The translations under genes and the position numbers were made by a program. DNA of 40,122 nucleotides from JACDAN01 sp035707105 (GTDB lineage: Bacteria > Actinomycetota > Thermoleophilia > Gaiellales > Gaiellaceae): NCBI GenBank assembly GCA_035707105.1, contig DASSUI010000002.1, positions 1 to 40,122 of the forward strand, given 5' to 3'. The stretch's first letter is position 1. Each line of letters opens with the position of its first letter. The notes under the pieces were generated by a model. It was not told where the DNA came from. It searched no databases and worked only from the letters and a program-made list of their open reading frames with translations. This document shows, in pieces, positions 1 to 9,087 of this stretch.

Positions 1-234
1 TCGGACCGCTCGGTACGGGCGATCTCACGCCGCGGCCGGAACGGCGAGCTGTGGGTGATCGCGGCGCGGGACAGCGGCGACGATCCGATCGAGGCGACGA
101 TCGCCGGCCTGCCGGCCGGCGCCGCGGGCGCGGCCGTCTACACCGAAGGTCGCTCGGTCCCGCTCACCGGGGGAGTGCTCGCGGACTCCTTCGAGCGGTG
201 GGCGGTTCACGTCTACCGAATCCCGCCATCTTGA
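1..234 (+). CDS. C-terminal fragment of a probable glycoside hydrolase (5' end outside window)
   Basis: An open frame runs from the first base to a TGA at 232-234 and gives 77 residues. The visible part reads like the closing beta-sandwich of a carbohydrate-active enzyme: an ELWVIAARDSGDD strand, a GLP turn, and a terminal stretch with DSFERWAVHVYRI. The FxxxxVHVYRI ending resembles the end of actinobacterial cellulase or beta-galactosidase-like proteins, but the catalytic domain lies outside the window, so the family cannot be fixed. A different secreted beta-rich protein is possible. About 180 bases separate it from the next gene on the same strand. Confidence 0.5.
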   Translation, partial: SDRSVRAISRRGRNGELWVIAARDSGDDPIEATIAGLPAGAAGAAVYTEGRSVPLTGGVLADSFERWAVHVYRIPPS

Positions 235-326
235 GCCGCTGCTGAGTGCGCGCCGTCCTGACCACTGGCGAATCGGGCTCTGCGGAAACTGCGGTCTTTT
301 CAGGTCCGGGACTCATGTCATCTCTC

Positions 327-355
327 TTGACCGAAACCCCTCGACGTAGTTAGTT
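327..355 (+). promoter_or_regulatory. Possible promoter of the Rhs gene
   Basis: The 178-base gap 235-412 holds a TTGACC hexamer at 327-332 and a weak TTAGTT at 350-355 with 17-base spacing. The -35 match is good and the -10 match poor, so this is tentative. A clear Shine-Dalgarno GGAGG at 403-407 precedes the ATG at 413. I see nothing else in the gap. Confidence 0.25.
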
Positions 356-412
356 CTCGGCCGGGGTCGGCGGCCGGCCTCAGAAGCTCATCTCGACCTT
401 CTGGAGGCTTCG

Positions 413-3400
413 ATGCGCCTGGCCGCACGCTCAGTTCGAGAGACCCGGGAAGGCCGCATCGTGGCGGCTCTTCTCCTTGCTGTCCTGATCGCAGTGCTCG
501 TCGGCCCCGCACGTTCGGGCTTGGCGGCGGACATCACAGGAACGATCACGCCCGGTGGCGGGCCGGTGACGGTGACAATCTCGACGGCGGGCGACAATGC
601 GGCCCTGACCTTCGCCGGATCGCAGAACCAACGTGTTGCGGTGAGCTTGACGGCGGTATCGATTGGCACCTCGGGGTGCTGCTCGGCGAAGGCCTCGATT
701 CGGAAGCCGGACGGGACGAACCTCGTGGCGCCGCAGTTCTTCGGCACGGTCGGCGGCTTCCTCGACGCGGTCAGCCTGCCGAGCTCGGGGACGTACACGA
801 TCTACATCGACCCGCAGAGCACGAGTACGGGCAGCGTGACCGTGACGGCCTACGACGTTCCCGCTGATGTCTCGGGCCCGATGGCGATCAACGGCGGGAA
901 GACGGGGGTGTCGCTGCTCACGCCAGGTCAGAACGCGCGTTTGACCTTCGAGGGGGTCGCGGGGCAATCGGTGCGGCTCACGATGAGCGAGGTCTCGATC
1001 GCGGGTTCGGGTTGTTGCTCTGCGCGAGCGTCGATCGAGGGCCCGGGCGGCTCGACCTTGGGGACGAGCCAGTTCTTCGGAACCGTCGGCGGGAGCCTTG
1101 TACGTACGTTGATCGGCTCGGGAACGCACTCGGTGTTCATCGATCCGGTCGATGCGTTTACGGGCGCGGTGAAGCTCGAGCTGACGATCGCCGGGCGATC
1201 TCCCTCCAACGGGTCCACCGTGCGAACCACGTACCCGGTGCTTCGCGTCGATCCCGCGGCGAACCCGAACACCGACTACTTCTACGAGATCGCGACGGAT
1301 TCGGGGTTTACGAACATCGTTGACGCGTCTGGCGCGATGCCGACGACCACCACCTTCCGTCCCTCGGTGCGGCTCGGAAACGACACGACGTACTACTGGC
1401 GCTGGAAGACGACGGGCACCGCCTGGAGCACCGCAAACAGCTTTACGACCAAGGAGAAGCTGTTCGGGACGCGCGAGGAGTGGCCGATGTGGTCGAAGGG
1501 GCCGCTGGCGGTGAACAAGGCGACGGGCAACCTCGTGCTCTCGCTGCCGGGGCCGAGCTATCCGACCGCGGTCGGTTCGATGGGCGCCTCGGTGACTTAC
1601 AACTCGCTGGACACCAAAGACCACGTCGGCCTCGGTCCTGGATGGACGCTCAACGCGGGCCCGGATCTCAGTGCGGCGCCGAAGTCCCTGGTCGATCTGT
1701 CTTTGCTCGGCGAGGAGGAGAAGATGGAAGCGGCCGAGGTGCAGTTCGCCGACGGCGATTCCGCCTTCTACGGCCGGGTTGGGCAGACGAACACCTATAT
1801 CGCCGAGCCGGGCGACGGCTCGCTGCTTTCGAAGAACGCGAACGGGACGTGGACGCTCGCGGAAGGTGACGGCGTCATCTACACCTTCAAGCTTGCGGAC
1901 ACGATGGGTGTCGCCAAGCTCGACTCGGTCGAGTTCGTCGACGCAGGGCCGGGCAAGGGCAAGCTGACCTACGCCTTCGAGGGGACGAAGGTCAGGAGCA
2001 TCACCGACGGCGCCGGTCGCCAACTCGTCTTCAAGTGGACCGCAGCGGAGTGTCCGAACGCAATTCTCTGCATCGAGGGTCCCGACTCGGTGACCTGGCG
2101 CTACATCGGTGCGGCGAGCGGCGGCACCGCCGGCTGGCTCACGAAGGTGAACAACGGCACACGCGATGTAGCCGCGGTCGAGTACGACGTCGTCGGGCAG
2201 GTCTACAAGGTTCGAAACGCGAACGACCTCGATCCGTCGTCAGCGAGCCCCGGCTACAACCCCGATCACGTCATCACGATCGCCTACTGCTGCGGGACAT
2301 CCAACCGCAAGGTGATGTGGATCAGCGACGGTTACATCACGCTCGCCGACGGCGGAAGCCAGAGCGCGACCACCTGGTTCGAGTACTACATCGGCGGCGC
2401 CGGCATGTCCGCGACGAGGGCCACCCACGGCTTGCTTGCGGCCGGAACCGTGCGCGCCGCGGCCGGCTACACGACCGTGCAGCCGCCGCGCCAGCAGGGC
2501 GCCCAGAACCCGAAGCTGATCACCAGCCACTACGACGGCGCCGGGCGCGAGATCCAGACCATCGACATCCTCGGCAAGATCACGATGGCCGGCTACGACG
2601 CTCACGGGAACCTGCTTTGGACCGAGGACGAGGAGGGCAACCCAACCGACTACAGCTGGGACATCGACAACGATGTCCTTCTGTCCACGACTGGGCCCGA
2701 CCCCGATGGAGCGGGCCCGCTTGGGCGGCCGGTGACGACCAACCGGTACGACGAGCAACAGATCGGCACCGCCTCGACACCGGGCACTGCGCTCCAAGGG
2801 CTGCAGGCTTCCCTGTACGAGAACATCAGCCTGGCAGGCCGCGCCAAGGTCCGGCGCACGGACCCGGCCGTCGACTTCGACTGGGGAAGCGGCGGCCCGA
2901 CCGGGATTACGGCGACTGACAACTTCTCCGTCCGCTGGACCGGCAACCTGCTCGTTCCGTCCACGGGCACGTACACCTTCTCGACGAACGCCGACGACGG
3001 CACCCGGCTGACCGTCGACAAGGTGCAGCTGATCGAGAACATGGTCGAACAGCCGGCGACCGTGGTCAGCTCGCGGCCGGTCGCCTTGACCGCCGGGACG
3101 CACAAACTCGTGCTCGAGTACTTCGACGCGACCGGGCCGGCCCAGGTGCAGCTGCGCTGGTCGTGCACCGGCTGCATGCCGGCAATCCCCTCACAGACGA
3201 TCCCCGCAAGCGCGCTTAGGCCGGGGTGGTTCAACCAGACCTCGACCGTCTCACCGCTCGGCAAGGTCGCCTTCAGCCACTACGCCGACCCGGCCTCGAT
3301 GCGCTCCGACTACAACCTCGTCCGCCTCGCCGACGGCACGAACGTGATCACCAGCGTCAGCCACGACGCCTACGGCCGCGTGACCCAGAAGGTGATGCCG

Positions 3401-5392
3401 AAGGGAAATGCCGGCCGGACGATCGATGCGAACGAAAACCTCCAGGGCTCGCCGGATCCGACCTACGCGACCACTTGGACCTACTACGGGCCGACCGACA
3501 CAGCCGCCCGTCCGGCCGCCTGCGGCGGCGGCAGCCCAGTCAACCAGGGCGAGCTGCTCAAGGACGTGACGCCGCGCGGGATCGCGACGACGACCTACGT
3601 CTACGACCTAGCGGGGAGACCGATCGCCACAACCAAGGGCGTGGGCACGATCTGCCGCAGCTACGACAACGAAGGCCGCACGACGAGCGAGATCGCCCCC
3701 GGCGATGTCCAGGTGACCACGTATACCTACGACCCTGCCGGCGCCCTTCGCACCGCGACCAACGAGACCGGCACCGTCATGAGCGAGTACGACGAAGCTG
3801 GAAGGGTGAAGCGCTCGATCGACTCCTTCGGCGCGGAGGCGACCTTCCTCTACGACCAGCACGGCAACGTCACCCGCCGACGAGCAGCTGTCGGGCCGCT
3901 CGCCTCGAGCACGAACTACATCACCGACTACGTCTACGACGACGCCGACCGCATGACCGGCCTCACCGACCCGGCCGGGCGCGCCTACAGCTTCACCTAC
4001 GACAGCCACGACGACCTACGCACAACCCAATACCCAAACGGCACCTTCGCCTGGCACGAGTACAACAACGCAGGCTGGCTCACCGGCCTCTACAACCGCC
4101 ACGGCACGCTGCCCACACCGCTACCGGCCACAGTCCCGGCCGACTCGCAAGGAAGCCCGCTCGTCGACTTCGCTTACACGTACGAACTCGAAGGCCGCAA
4201 GACGCAAGAGATACGCAGCGGAGGCGGCCTCGCGACAGAGACGACCAGCTACGAATACGACGCCCTCGGCCGACTCAGCCAGATCAATCTCCCGAGTGGG
4301 ACGGTTCGTCGCTACTTCCTCGACAGCGACTCCAACCGGACTGAGATCACCGAGAACGGCCAAGCCGTGGCGGCGTATCTGCACGATCCCTCAAACGAGT
4401 TCAGTCGGGGGATTGATCAGTTGACTTCGGCGACCGAGAACGGAGGGAGCCGGGTATTCCGATATGACAGCGATGGCCAGATGACTCAACGTGGCTCCGA
4501 TACGATCGAATGGGACGGGCGAGGCCGGATGGTTGCCGGTGTGTTCTCTGGAACGACCGTCGCTTACGGCTTTGACGCGCTCGGTTTTCGGCGCCAACGG
4601 GTAGAAGCTGGCACAACGACACGCTACCTACACACTGGCCTCTTTGAGACGGATGGCTCGCCGAGCATTCAGCTGAGTGCCGTCGCCGGGCCGTCTGGGG
4701 ATCTAGCTCATTACGCAGGGCCGCCCAGTACGTCGAGCACCGCGACACACCTTTACTACAACGGCCACGGTGACCTTGCCGCCACCGCGGATCAGGTCGG
4801 CGTCCGCTTGAGTACTCACACCTACGACCCGTTCGGTACACCGCTCGAGGTCGTTTCGCAGAACCAAACGCTTGAGCGTTTCACGGCCCGCTGGGACAAG
4901 AAGCTCGACACGACGACGGCGCTCATCGAAATGGGAGTTCGCACGTACGACCCGGCACTTGGCCGTTTCCTATCCGTCGATCCGGTCGAAGGCGGCGGCC
5001 TCAACGCCTACGACTACGCAGGACAAGACCCATTGAACCATTACGACCTGAGTGGAGAATTTTCATTCGCAATCTCCTGCAAACGATGCAAGCGATGGGC
5101 TCGGAAAGCCGTTGGTGGTGCTGTGCTAGTAGGAGGAGCTGTTCTAGGGGCCTCGATCGTGGCGCACACGCCCGGGTGCGTTGCTGAAATCGCCGCCTTG
5201 GGCGGACTGACCGCAGCGGTAGCGCCCGCGATTTGCGCCAAGATCGCGGCCACTGGCATCGCGGTCGGCGGAGCGAGTATTGCGATTGGCTACAAGATGA
5301 TCAAGGACGCCGACGGCAAAGTGAAGGTGGAAGTGACTGTACGAAGGAAACCCATAGATAGTTACCGGCAGGGAGGTAAGAAGAGGGGGTAA
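413..5392 (+). CDS. Exported Rhs/YD-repeat protein with PPC-like pair, PA14 domain and variable C-terminal tip
   Basis: This 1,659-residue protein starts at ATG 413 behind GGAGG. Residues 15-38 form a Sec-type signal segment ending near GLA/AD. Two similar beta-rich PPC-like domains follow (about 40-150 and 155-262); each carries a GCCSA motif and QFFGTVGG. A fibronectin-III-like segment lies at about 263-345. From about 350 come Rhs-type beta-propeller sequence and YD repeats (for example YDAHGNLLW, YDAYGRVTQ, YDSDGQMTQ), interrupted by a PA14 domain at about 798-925 (DDGTRLTVD, HKLVLEYFD). The conserved Rhs core end is present (LGRFLSVDP about 1517-1526, then YAGQDPL and YDLSGE to about 1549). 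The last 110 residues form a separate tip with two glycine-rich hydrophobic stretches and a basic end. Rhs shells are known to encapsulate C-terminal toxins; that this tip is toxic is inference. Composition becomes AT-richer toward the 3' end. Confidence 0.93.
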   Translation: MRLAARSVRETREGRIVAALLLAVLIAVLVGPARSGLAADITGTITPGGGPVTVTISTAGDNAALTFAGSQNQRVAVSLTAVSIGTSGCCSAKASIRKPDGTNLVAPQFFGTVGGFLDAVSLPSSGTYTIYIDPQSTSTGSVTVTAYDVPADVSGPMAINGGKTGVSLLTPGQNARLTFEGVAGQSVRLTMSEVSIAGSGCCSARASIEGPGGSTLGTSQFFGTVGGSLVRTLIGSGTHSVFIDPVDAFTGAVKLELTIAGRSPSNGSTVRTTYPVLRVDPAANPNTDYFYEIATDSGFTNIVDASGAMPTTTTFRPSVRLGNDTTYYWRWKTTGTAWSTANSFTTKEKLFGTREEWPMWSKGPLAVNKATGNLVLSLPGPSYPTAVGSMGASVTYNSLDTKDHVGLGPGWTLNAGPDLSAAPKSLVDLSLLGEEEKMEAAEVQFADGDSAFYGRVGQTNTYIAEPGDGSLLSKNANGTWTLAEGDGVIYTFKLADTMGVAKLDSVEFVDAGPGKGKLTYAFEGTKVRSITDGAGRQLVFKWTAAECPNAILCIEGPDSVTWRYIGAASGGTAGWLTKVNNGTRDVAAVEYDVVGQVYKVRNANDLDPSSASPGYNPDHVITIAYCCGTSNRKVMWISDGYITLADGGSQSATTWFEYYIGGAGMSATRATHGLLAAGTVRAAAGYTTVQPPRQQGAQNPKLITSHYDGAGREIQTIDILGKITMAGYDAHGNLLWTEDEEGNPTDYSWDIDNDVLLSTTGPDPDGAGPLGRPVTTNRYDEQQIGTASTPGTALQGLQASLYENISLAGRAKVRRTDPAVDFDWGSGGPTGITATDNFSVRWTGNLLVPSTGTYTFSTNADDGTRLTVDKVQLIENMVEQPATVVSSRPVALTAGTHKLVLEYFDATGPAQVQLRWSCTGCMPAIPSQTIPASALRPGWFNQTSTVSPLGKVAFSHYADPASMRSDYNLVRLADGTNVITSVSHDAYGRVTQKVMPKGNAGRTIDANENLQGSPDPTYATTWTYYGPTDTAARPAACGGGSPVNQGELLKDVTPRGIATTTYVYDLAGRPIATTKGVGTICRSYDNEGRTTSEIAPGDVQVTTYTYDPAGALRTATNETGTVMSEYDEAGRVKRSIDSFGAEATFLYDQHGNVTRRRAAVGPLASSTNYITDYVYDDADRMTGLTDPAGRAYSFTYDSHDDLRTTQYPNGTFAWHEYNNAGWLTGLYNRHGTLPTPLPATVPADSQGSPLVDFAYTYELEGRKTQEIRSGGGLATETTSYEYDALGRLSQINLPSGTVRRYFLDSDSNRTEITENGQAVAAYLHDPSNEFSRGIDQLTSATENGGSRVFRYDSDGQMTQRGSDTIEWDGRGRMVAGVFSGTTVAYGFDALGFRRQRVEAGTTTRYLHTGLFETDGSPSIQLSAVAGPSGDLAHYAGPPSTSSTATHLYYNGHGDLAATADQVGVRLSTHTYDPFGTPLEVVSQNQTLERFTARWDKKLDTTTALIEMGVRTYDPALGRFLSVDPVEGGGLNAYDYAGQDPLNHYDLSGEFSFAISCKRCKRWARKAVGGAVLVGGAVLGASIVAHTPGCVAEIAALGGLTAAVAPAICAKIAATGIAVGGASIAIGYKMIKDADGKVKVEVTVRRKPIDSYRQGGKKRG

Positions 5393-5462
5393 GTGTTCAA
5401 ACATGGTTAGTCATTTCGAGTATGACTAGTCCTTCCTTGACATTCTCTCTTTACCGACAGTA

Positions 5463-5876
5463 ATGAAGAGGTATTCCAGAGTTACCTTCTATCAGCTGCT
5501 TGCATTGACGATCGCGATCGCGATGTTTGCGATCTTCGTCGTGAGTTTGGCTACAGGACTTTTACCCACTAGCTACGCACTGTTGGCGCTCGGGGCGTCA
5601 ATTCTAAGTTGCTACTTAGGCGTACAACTCCGACGTGTGCCTTGGTATCGGAGGCGTGGGCTGAAAGAAACCGATCCTCATCGCGCTTCCAAGGTGAGTA
5701 GCAGATATCCGCCGCTATCACGAGTGGTTCTCGAGTCCGCCGCTGTCGCGGCGATCACGCTCGCTACAGCCCTTGAGTCGGAGTCCTTGGGTCCTGTCCT
5801 TTTGGTCTATATCACCGGCGTCGCTGTGATCGCCATCATCGAGACAATCGCGGTGGCACGTAGGCGGATTGAGTGA
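5463..5876 (+). CDS. Small four-helix membrane protein, candidate Rhs immunity partner
   Basis: This 137-residue product starts at ATG 5463, 70 bases after the Rhs stop on the same strand. Hydrophobic segments lie at about 10-32, 35-56, 85-104 and 108-130, with a basic RRVPWYRRRG loop between the second and third. I recognise no family. Its codons differ from the window norm: it uses two TTA codons (5562-5564 and 5616-5618) and several other AT-ended codons. Position directly behind a polymorphic Rhs tip and shared atypical composition suggest an immunity protein, and a membrane location would suit a membrane-acting tip. A simple unrelated membrane protein is the alternative. Confidence 0.7.
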   Translation: MKRYSRVTFYQLLALTIAIAMFAIFVVSLATGLLPTSYALLALGASILSCYLGVQLRRVPWYRRRGLKETDPHRASKVSSRYPPLSRVVLESAAVAAITLATALESESLGPVLLVYITGVAVIAIIETIAVARRRIE

Positions 5877-6095
5877 AATAGGCGGGCGGTTAGACGAGCG
5901 ATGATGGTCTCAGACACGACTGCGTGTCAGATCGATCTATGTCAAGAACGTACGAAGTCGCGGCTCTAATACTCTTGGCGGCGGGGCGCTCAGCACTTCC
6001 ACTTCCGGCAGCCCTGGCGTCCATCAACTCACCAAGCTAGATAGGGCCCAACCGGACCTTCGCCCAGCGGGGACAGTGGTTGCAAGCTGGAGGGG
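5877..6095. other. Intergenic gap between convergent units, with one weak hairpin
   Basis: There are 219 bases without a supported gene between the small membrane protein and the 3' end of the kynureninase gene. The only structure I see is a 6-bp stem at 5913-5918/5923-5928 (GACACG, loop ACTG, CGTGTC) without a T-run. It could be a weak terminator. Composition is less GC-rich than the flanking minus-strand operon. Confidence 0.4.
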
Positions 6096-7217
6096 TCAGG
6101 TCTTGTGGCGCAACAGAGCGAGCGCGGTCCTCAGCTGAGCGTCCGATAGGTATGGCGCCGGGCCGAGGCGGAGGTAGCTGCCGCGGGAGTCGGTCAGAAC
6201 ACCCTTAGCTGCGAGCCGGCGGCTCACGTCCTCGGCGTCCGGGACTTCGAGGGCGAGGAAGCCGCCGTAGTCCTCCGGCGGGCCTTCGATGCCCAGCCCC
6301 TCGGCCAGCAGCGTTGTCTGGCGGAGGTAGTTCTCGCGCAGTGCGCTCGGGGTCAGACCCTGCTCGTCGAAGAAGTCGAAGACGCGCGCGGCCCGGTAGT
6401 GGCTCGTCGGGTCGTACGTCGCGCCCGCGAAGCGCATGCCGCCCGTCGGGTACTCGACTGCTCCGGGGGTCTTCTCGGCCGCGAGCTCGGCGAATTCCGC
6501 GTACCAGCCCGTGAAGCGCGGCCGCAGCTCGTCGGCCCGCGGCGGCAGGCGCAGGAAGCAGTTGCCCTCGCCGAGCTGCAGGTACTTGTAGCCCCCGCCG
6601 ACGACCCAGACCGACCGGGGGAGCGGGACGCGCATGACGCCGAACGCGTGGTAGACGTCGACGAGGAGCTCCGCGCCGCGCGCCTCGCAGGTCGCCGCCA
6701 GCTCGCCGAGGCCCGGGACTATGCGCGAGTCCTCGAAGAGCACGGCCGAGACCAGCACCGCGGCGGTCCTGTCCGTCGTCTCCCGTGCAAGCCGCTCGGC
6801 CAGCGTCTCCGCCGGACGCGCGTCCACGATCACGACGTCGAGCAGCTCCTCCTCGGCGAGCCGCGCCATCAACCGGCGCAGCGTGTGGAACTCGCCGCTC
6901 GTCGTCACGAGACGCGGGCGCCGCTGCAGGTCGAGCGCGGACAGGAAGCGGAGGACGAGGCCGAACGTGTTCTGGTCGAGCGCGATCTCGGCGTCCGGCT
7001 CGTCGAGCCAGACGCGGAAGCCCTCGCGCGCCCGCTCCGCCTTCGCGAGTGCCCGGCCCCACTTCTCGTCGACGTGGAGGGCGGCGTCCTCCCAGGCCTC
7101 GAGCACGCCCTCCCGGGCGACGTCCGGCCAGGCCTGGTGCGAGTGCCCCGTCAGGAGCAGGCGCTCGGAGACGCGGAACGCCGAGTAGTGCGGCGCGAGC
7201 GCTTCGGCCGAAATCAA
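6096..7217 (-). CDS. kynU: Kynureninase (PLP-dependent)
   Basis: Cleaves L-kynurenine to anthranilate and L-alanine in the cytoplasm. With the TTG start at 7217, which overlaps the TGA of the upstream dioxygenase gene (TTGA), the protein has 373 residues. The start leads directly into the conserved N-terminus (HYSAFRVSERLLLTGHSHQAW). The PLP lysine is K211 in GGGYKYLQ and the aspartate facing the pyridine nitrogen is D187 in LLVDVYHAFG. The aminotransferase class V fold is complete, including GGMRFAGATYDPTSHYRA. An in-frame start further upstream at 7358 would lie deep inside the dioxygenase gene and adds no family-like sequence. It is the last gene of the minus-strand operon that begins at 15952. 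Confidence 0.93.
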   Translation of the reverse strand: MISAEALAPHYSAFRVSERLLLTGHSHQAWPDVAREGVLEAWEDAALHVDEKWGRALAKAERAREGFRVWLDEPDAEIALDQNTFGLVLRFLSALDLQRRPRLVTTSGEFHTLRRLMARLAEEELLDVVIVDARPAETLAERLARETTDRTAAVLVSAVLFEDSRIVPGLGELAATCEARGAELLVDVYHAFGVMRVPLPRSVWVVGGGYKYLQLGEGNCFLRLPPRADELRPRFTGWYAEFAELAAEKTPGAVEYPTGGMRFAGATYDPTSHYRAARVFDFFDEQGLTPSALRENYLRQTTLLAEGLGIEGPPEDYGGFLALEVPDAEDVSRRLAAKGVLTDSRGSYLRLGPAPYLSDAQLRTALALLRHKT

Positions 7218-8002
7218 AGCTCGGAGCGAACCGTCCAGAGATCCGGGAAGAACGGCTTGTGCAGCGTCGTGCGCAGGTAGGCCGCACCGGCGGAGCCGCC
7301 GGTGCCCTGCCGTCCGCCGATCGTCCGCTCGACCATCTTCACGTGGTGGTACCGCCACTCCATGAAGCCCTCGTCGAAGTCGACGAGGCGCTCGGCGACC
7401 TGCGCGGCCGCGCCGTCCTCCCGGTAGGCGGCGAGCACGGCGGCGCGGACGCCCTCGGACTCCTCCACCGGCTGCGTGACGTCCCGCTCCAAGGACTCGT
7501 CCGGAACCGGGTAGCCGCGGTCGGCCAGGTAGCGGAGGAACGAGTCGTAGAGCGAGGGCCGTGCCATCGCCGCCTGGACCCGTCCGTAGTCGACGCTCCC
7601 CTCGTGGTACGCCTCCAGCACGCCGGCGTCGCGGCGCCCGAGGATCGCCTCCAGCTCGCGGAACTGCCCGGACTGGAACCCGGACGCCGACTCCAGGCGG
7701 TCGCGGAAGGCGAGGAACTGGACCGGTGTCATCGTCTCGATCACGTCGAGCTGCGCGACGACGAGCTTCAGGATCGTCAGGACGCGCTTGAAGGTCGCGA
7801 ACGCGCGCGCCTCGTTCCCCGCCTCCAGCATCCGCTGCAGGTAGCCGAGCTCGTGGATCAGCTGCTTGAACCAGAGCTCGTAGACCTGGTGGACGACGAT
7901 GAAGAGGATCTCGTCGTGCTCGTCGGACTTCGGCCGTTGGGCGCCGAGAATCTCCTCGAGGGCGAGGTACGACGTGTAGTTGAGGGAGCGCTCCTGGCTC
8001 AT
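7214..8002 (-). CDS. kynA: Tryptophan 2,3-dioxygenase
   Basis: Haem enzyme that opens the indole ring of L-tryptophan with O2 to give N-formylkynurenine. It has 262 residues, slightly shorter than typical bacterial members. Diagnostic residues are visible: H38 in FIVVHQVYELWFKQ and R115 in SGQFRELE (substrate pocket), and the haem-ligand histidine H220 in EWRYHHVKMVERTIG, followed by GTGGSAG at 233-239. Its ATG overlaps the stop of the acyl-CoA dehydrogenase gene (ATGA), and its own stop overlaps the kynureninase start, so translation is probably coupled. Its product needs a formamidase before kynureninase can act; see the creatininase-family gene at 12451-13143. Confidence 0.96.
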   Translation of the reverse strand: MSQERSLNYTSYLALEEILGAQRPKSDEHDEILFIVVHQVYELWFKQLIHELGYLQRMLEAGNEARAFATFKRVLTILKLVVAQLDVIETMTPVQFLAFRDRLESASGFQSGQFRELEAILGRRDAGVLEAYHEGSVDYGRVQAAMARPSLYDSFLRYLADRGYPVPDESLERDVTQPVEESEGVRAAVLAAYREDGAAAQVAERLVDFDEGFMEWRYHHVKMVERTIGGRQGTGGSAGAAYLRTTLHKPFFPDLWTVRSEL

Positions 8003-9087
8003 CCGGCTTCTTTGTACAGCTCCCGGGCGATGATCTCCCGCTGCACCTCGGACGCGCCCTCGTAGATCCGCGGCGCGCGGACCTCCCGGTAGAGATGCTC
8101 GAGCAGGTGTCCCTGCTCGAGGGCGCGCGCGCCGTGCACCTGGATCGCGACGTCGACCGCGCGCTGCGCCGTCTCCGTGGCGAAGAGCTTCGCCATCGCC
8201 GAGGCCTTGCGGACGGGACGGATGCCGGCGTCGTACATCTCGGCCGCGTCCCGGACGAGCAGGCGCGCGGCCTGGATCCGCGTCGCCACCTCCGCGAGCT
8301 GGTGGCCGACGGCCTGGAAGCGGGCGAGCGGCTTGCCGAACGCCTCTCGCCCGGCCGTGTACGAGACCGCCGCGTCGAGGGCGGCCTGCGCCATCCCGAC
8401 GCCGAAGGCGCCGACGCTCGGCCGGAAGAGGTCGAGCGTCTCCATCGCGACGCCGAAGCCGCCGCCGACCTCGCCGAGCACCTGGTCGGCCTCGACGCGG
8501 ACCCCGTCGAAGTCCAACCGTCCGATCGGATGCGGCGCCAGGAGGTCGAGGTGCTCGCCGGAGAGGCCGTCGCTGTCGCGCGGCACCGCGAAGCCCGTGA
8601 TCCCGCGCGCGCCCTCGTCCGACGTGCGGGCGAAGACGGAGTACACGTCCGCCTCGGGCGCGTTCGAGATCCAGAGCTTCGTGCCGGTGAGGCGGAAGCC
8701 GTCGCCGTCGGGCTCGGCTCGCAGCCGGAGCGCCGCCGCGTCGGAGCCGGCCTCGGGCTCGCTGAGCGCGAACGCGGCGACCGCGTCGCCGGCGGCGAGG
8801 CGCGGGATCCACTCGTCGCGGACCGCCGGCCGGGCCGAGCGCAGGATCGGAAAGCCGCCGAGCCCCTGGAGCGCGAGCGCCGTCTCGGCCTCGGTGCAGC
8901 CGTGCGCCAGGCCCTCCCGGAGCTTGCACAGCTCGACCGCCGAGCCGGCGAACACGAGCTCGAGCAGCCCCTCGTCGCCGAGCGCCTTGACGAGCGGCCG
9001 GTTGAGGCGGCCCGGCGCTCCCTCGGCGGCGACCGAGGCGAAGCGCTCGTGCCCGAGCCGGCGGGCCCGGTCGACGAGGTCAGGCAT
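7999..9087 (-). CDS. Acyl-CoA dehydrogenase family protein
   Basis: A 362-residue FAD flavoprotein of the ACAD family. Seen: FALSEPEAGSD (FAD/substrate signature), GTKLWISNA, and the C-terminal RIYEGASEVQREIIAREL whose glutamate sits where the catalytic base lies in many ACADs. It probably oxidises a CoA thioester formed after dearomatisation and ring opening of 2-aminobenzoyl-CoA; this role is inferred from the operon. It starts at ATG 9087, overlapping the upstream RidA gene by 8 bases, the only junction in the operon that is not a 4-base overlap. The short N-terminal helical domain is slightly reduced compared with typical members of about 380 residues. Confidence 0.93.
   Translation of the reverse strand: MPDLVDRARRLGHERFASVAAEGAPGRLNRPLVKALGDEGLLELVFAGSAVELCKLREGLAHGCTEAETALALQGLGGFPILRSARPAVRDEWIPRLAAGDAVAAFALSEPEAGSDAAALRLRAEPDGDGFRLTGTKLWISNAPEADVYSVFARTSDEGARGITGFAVPRDSDGLSGEHLDLLAPHPIGRLDFDGVRVEADQVLGEVGGGFGVAMETLDLFRPSVGAFGVGMAQAALDAAVSYTAGREAFGKPLARFQAVGHQLAEVATRIQAARLLVRDAAEMYDAGIRPVRKASAMAKLFATETAQRAVDVAIQVHGARALEQGHLLEHLYREVRAPRIYEGASEVQREIIARELYKEAG

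Noticed and set aside
431..2023. A minus-strand frame of about 530 codons opposite the Rhs gene
   Set aside because: Low-complexity basic translation, no Shine-Dalgarno, and the plus strand encodes clear Rhs domains.
7218..7358. Upstream start for kynureninase at 7358
   Set aside because: The added residues are a shifted reading of the dioxygenase 3' end; the TTG at 7217 overlaps the stop in the same way as other junctions.
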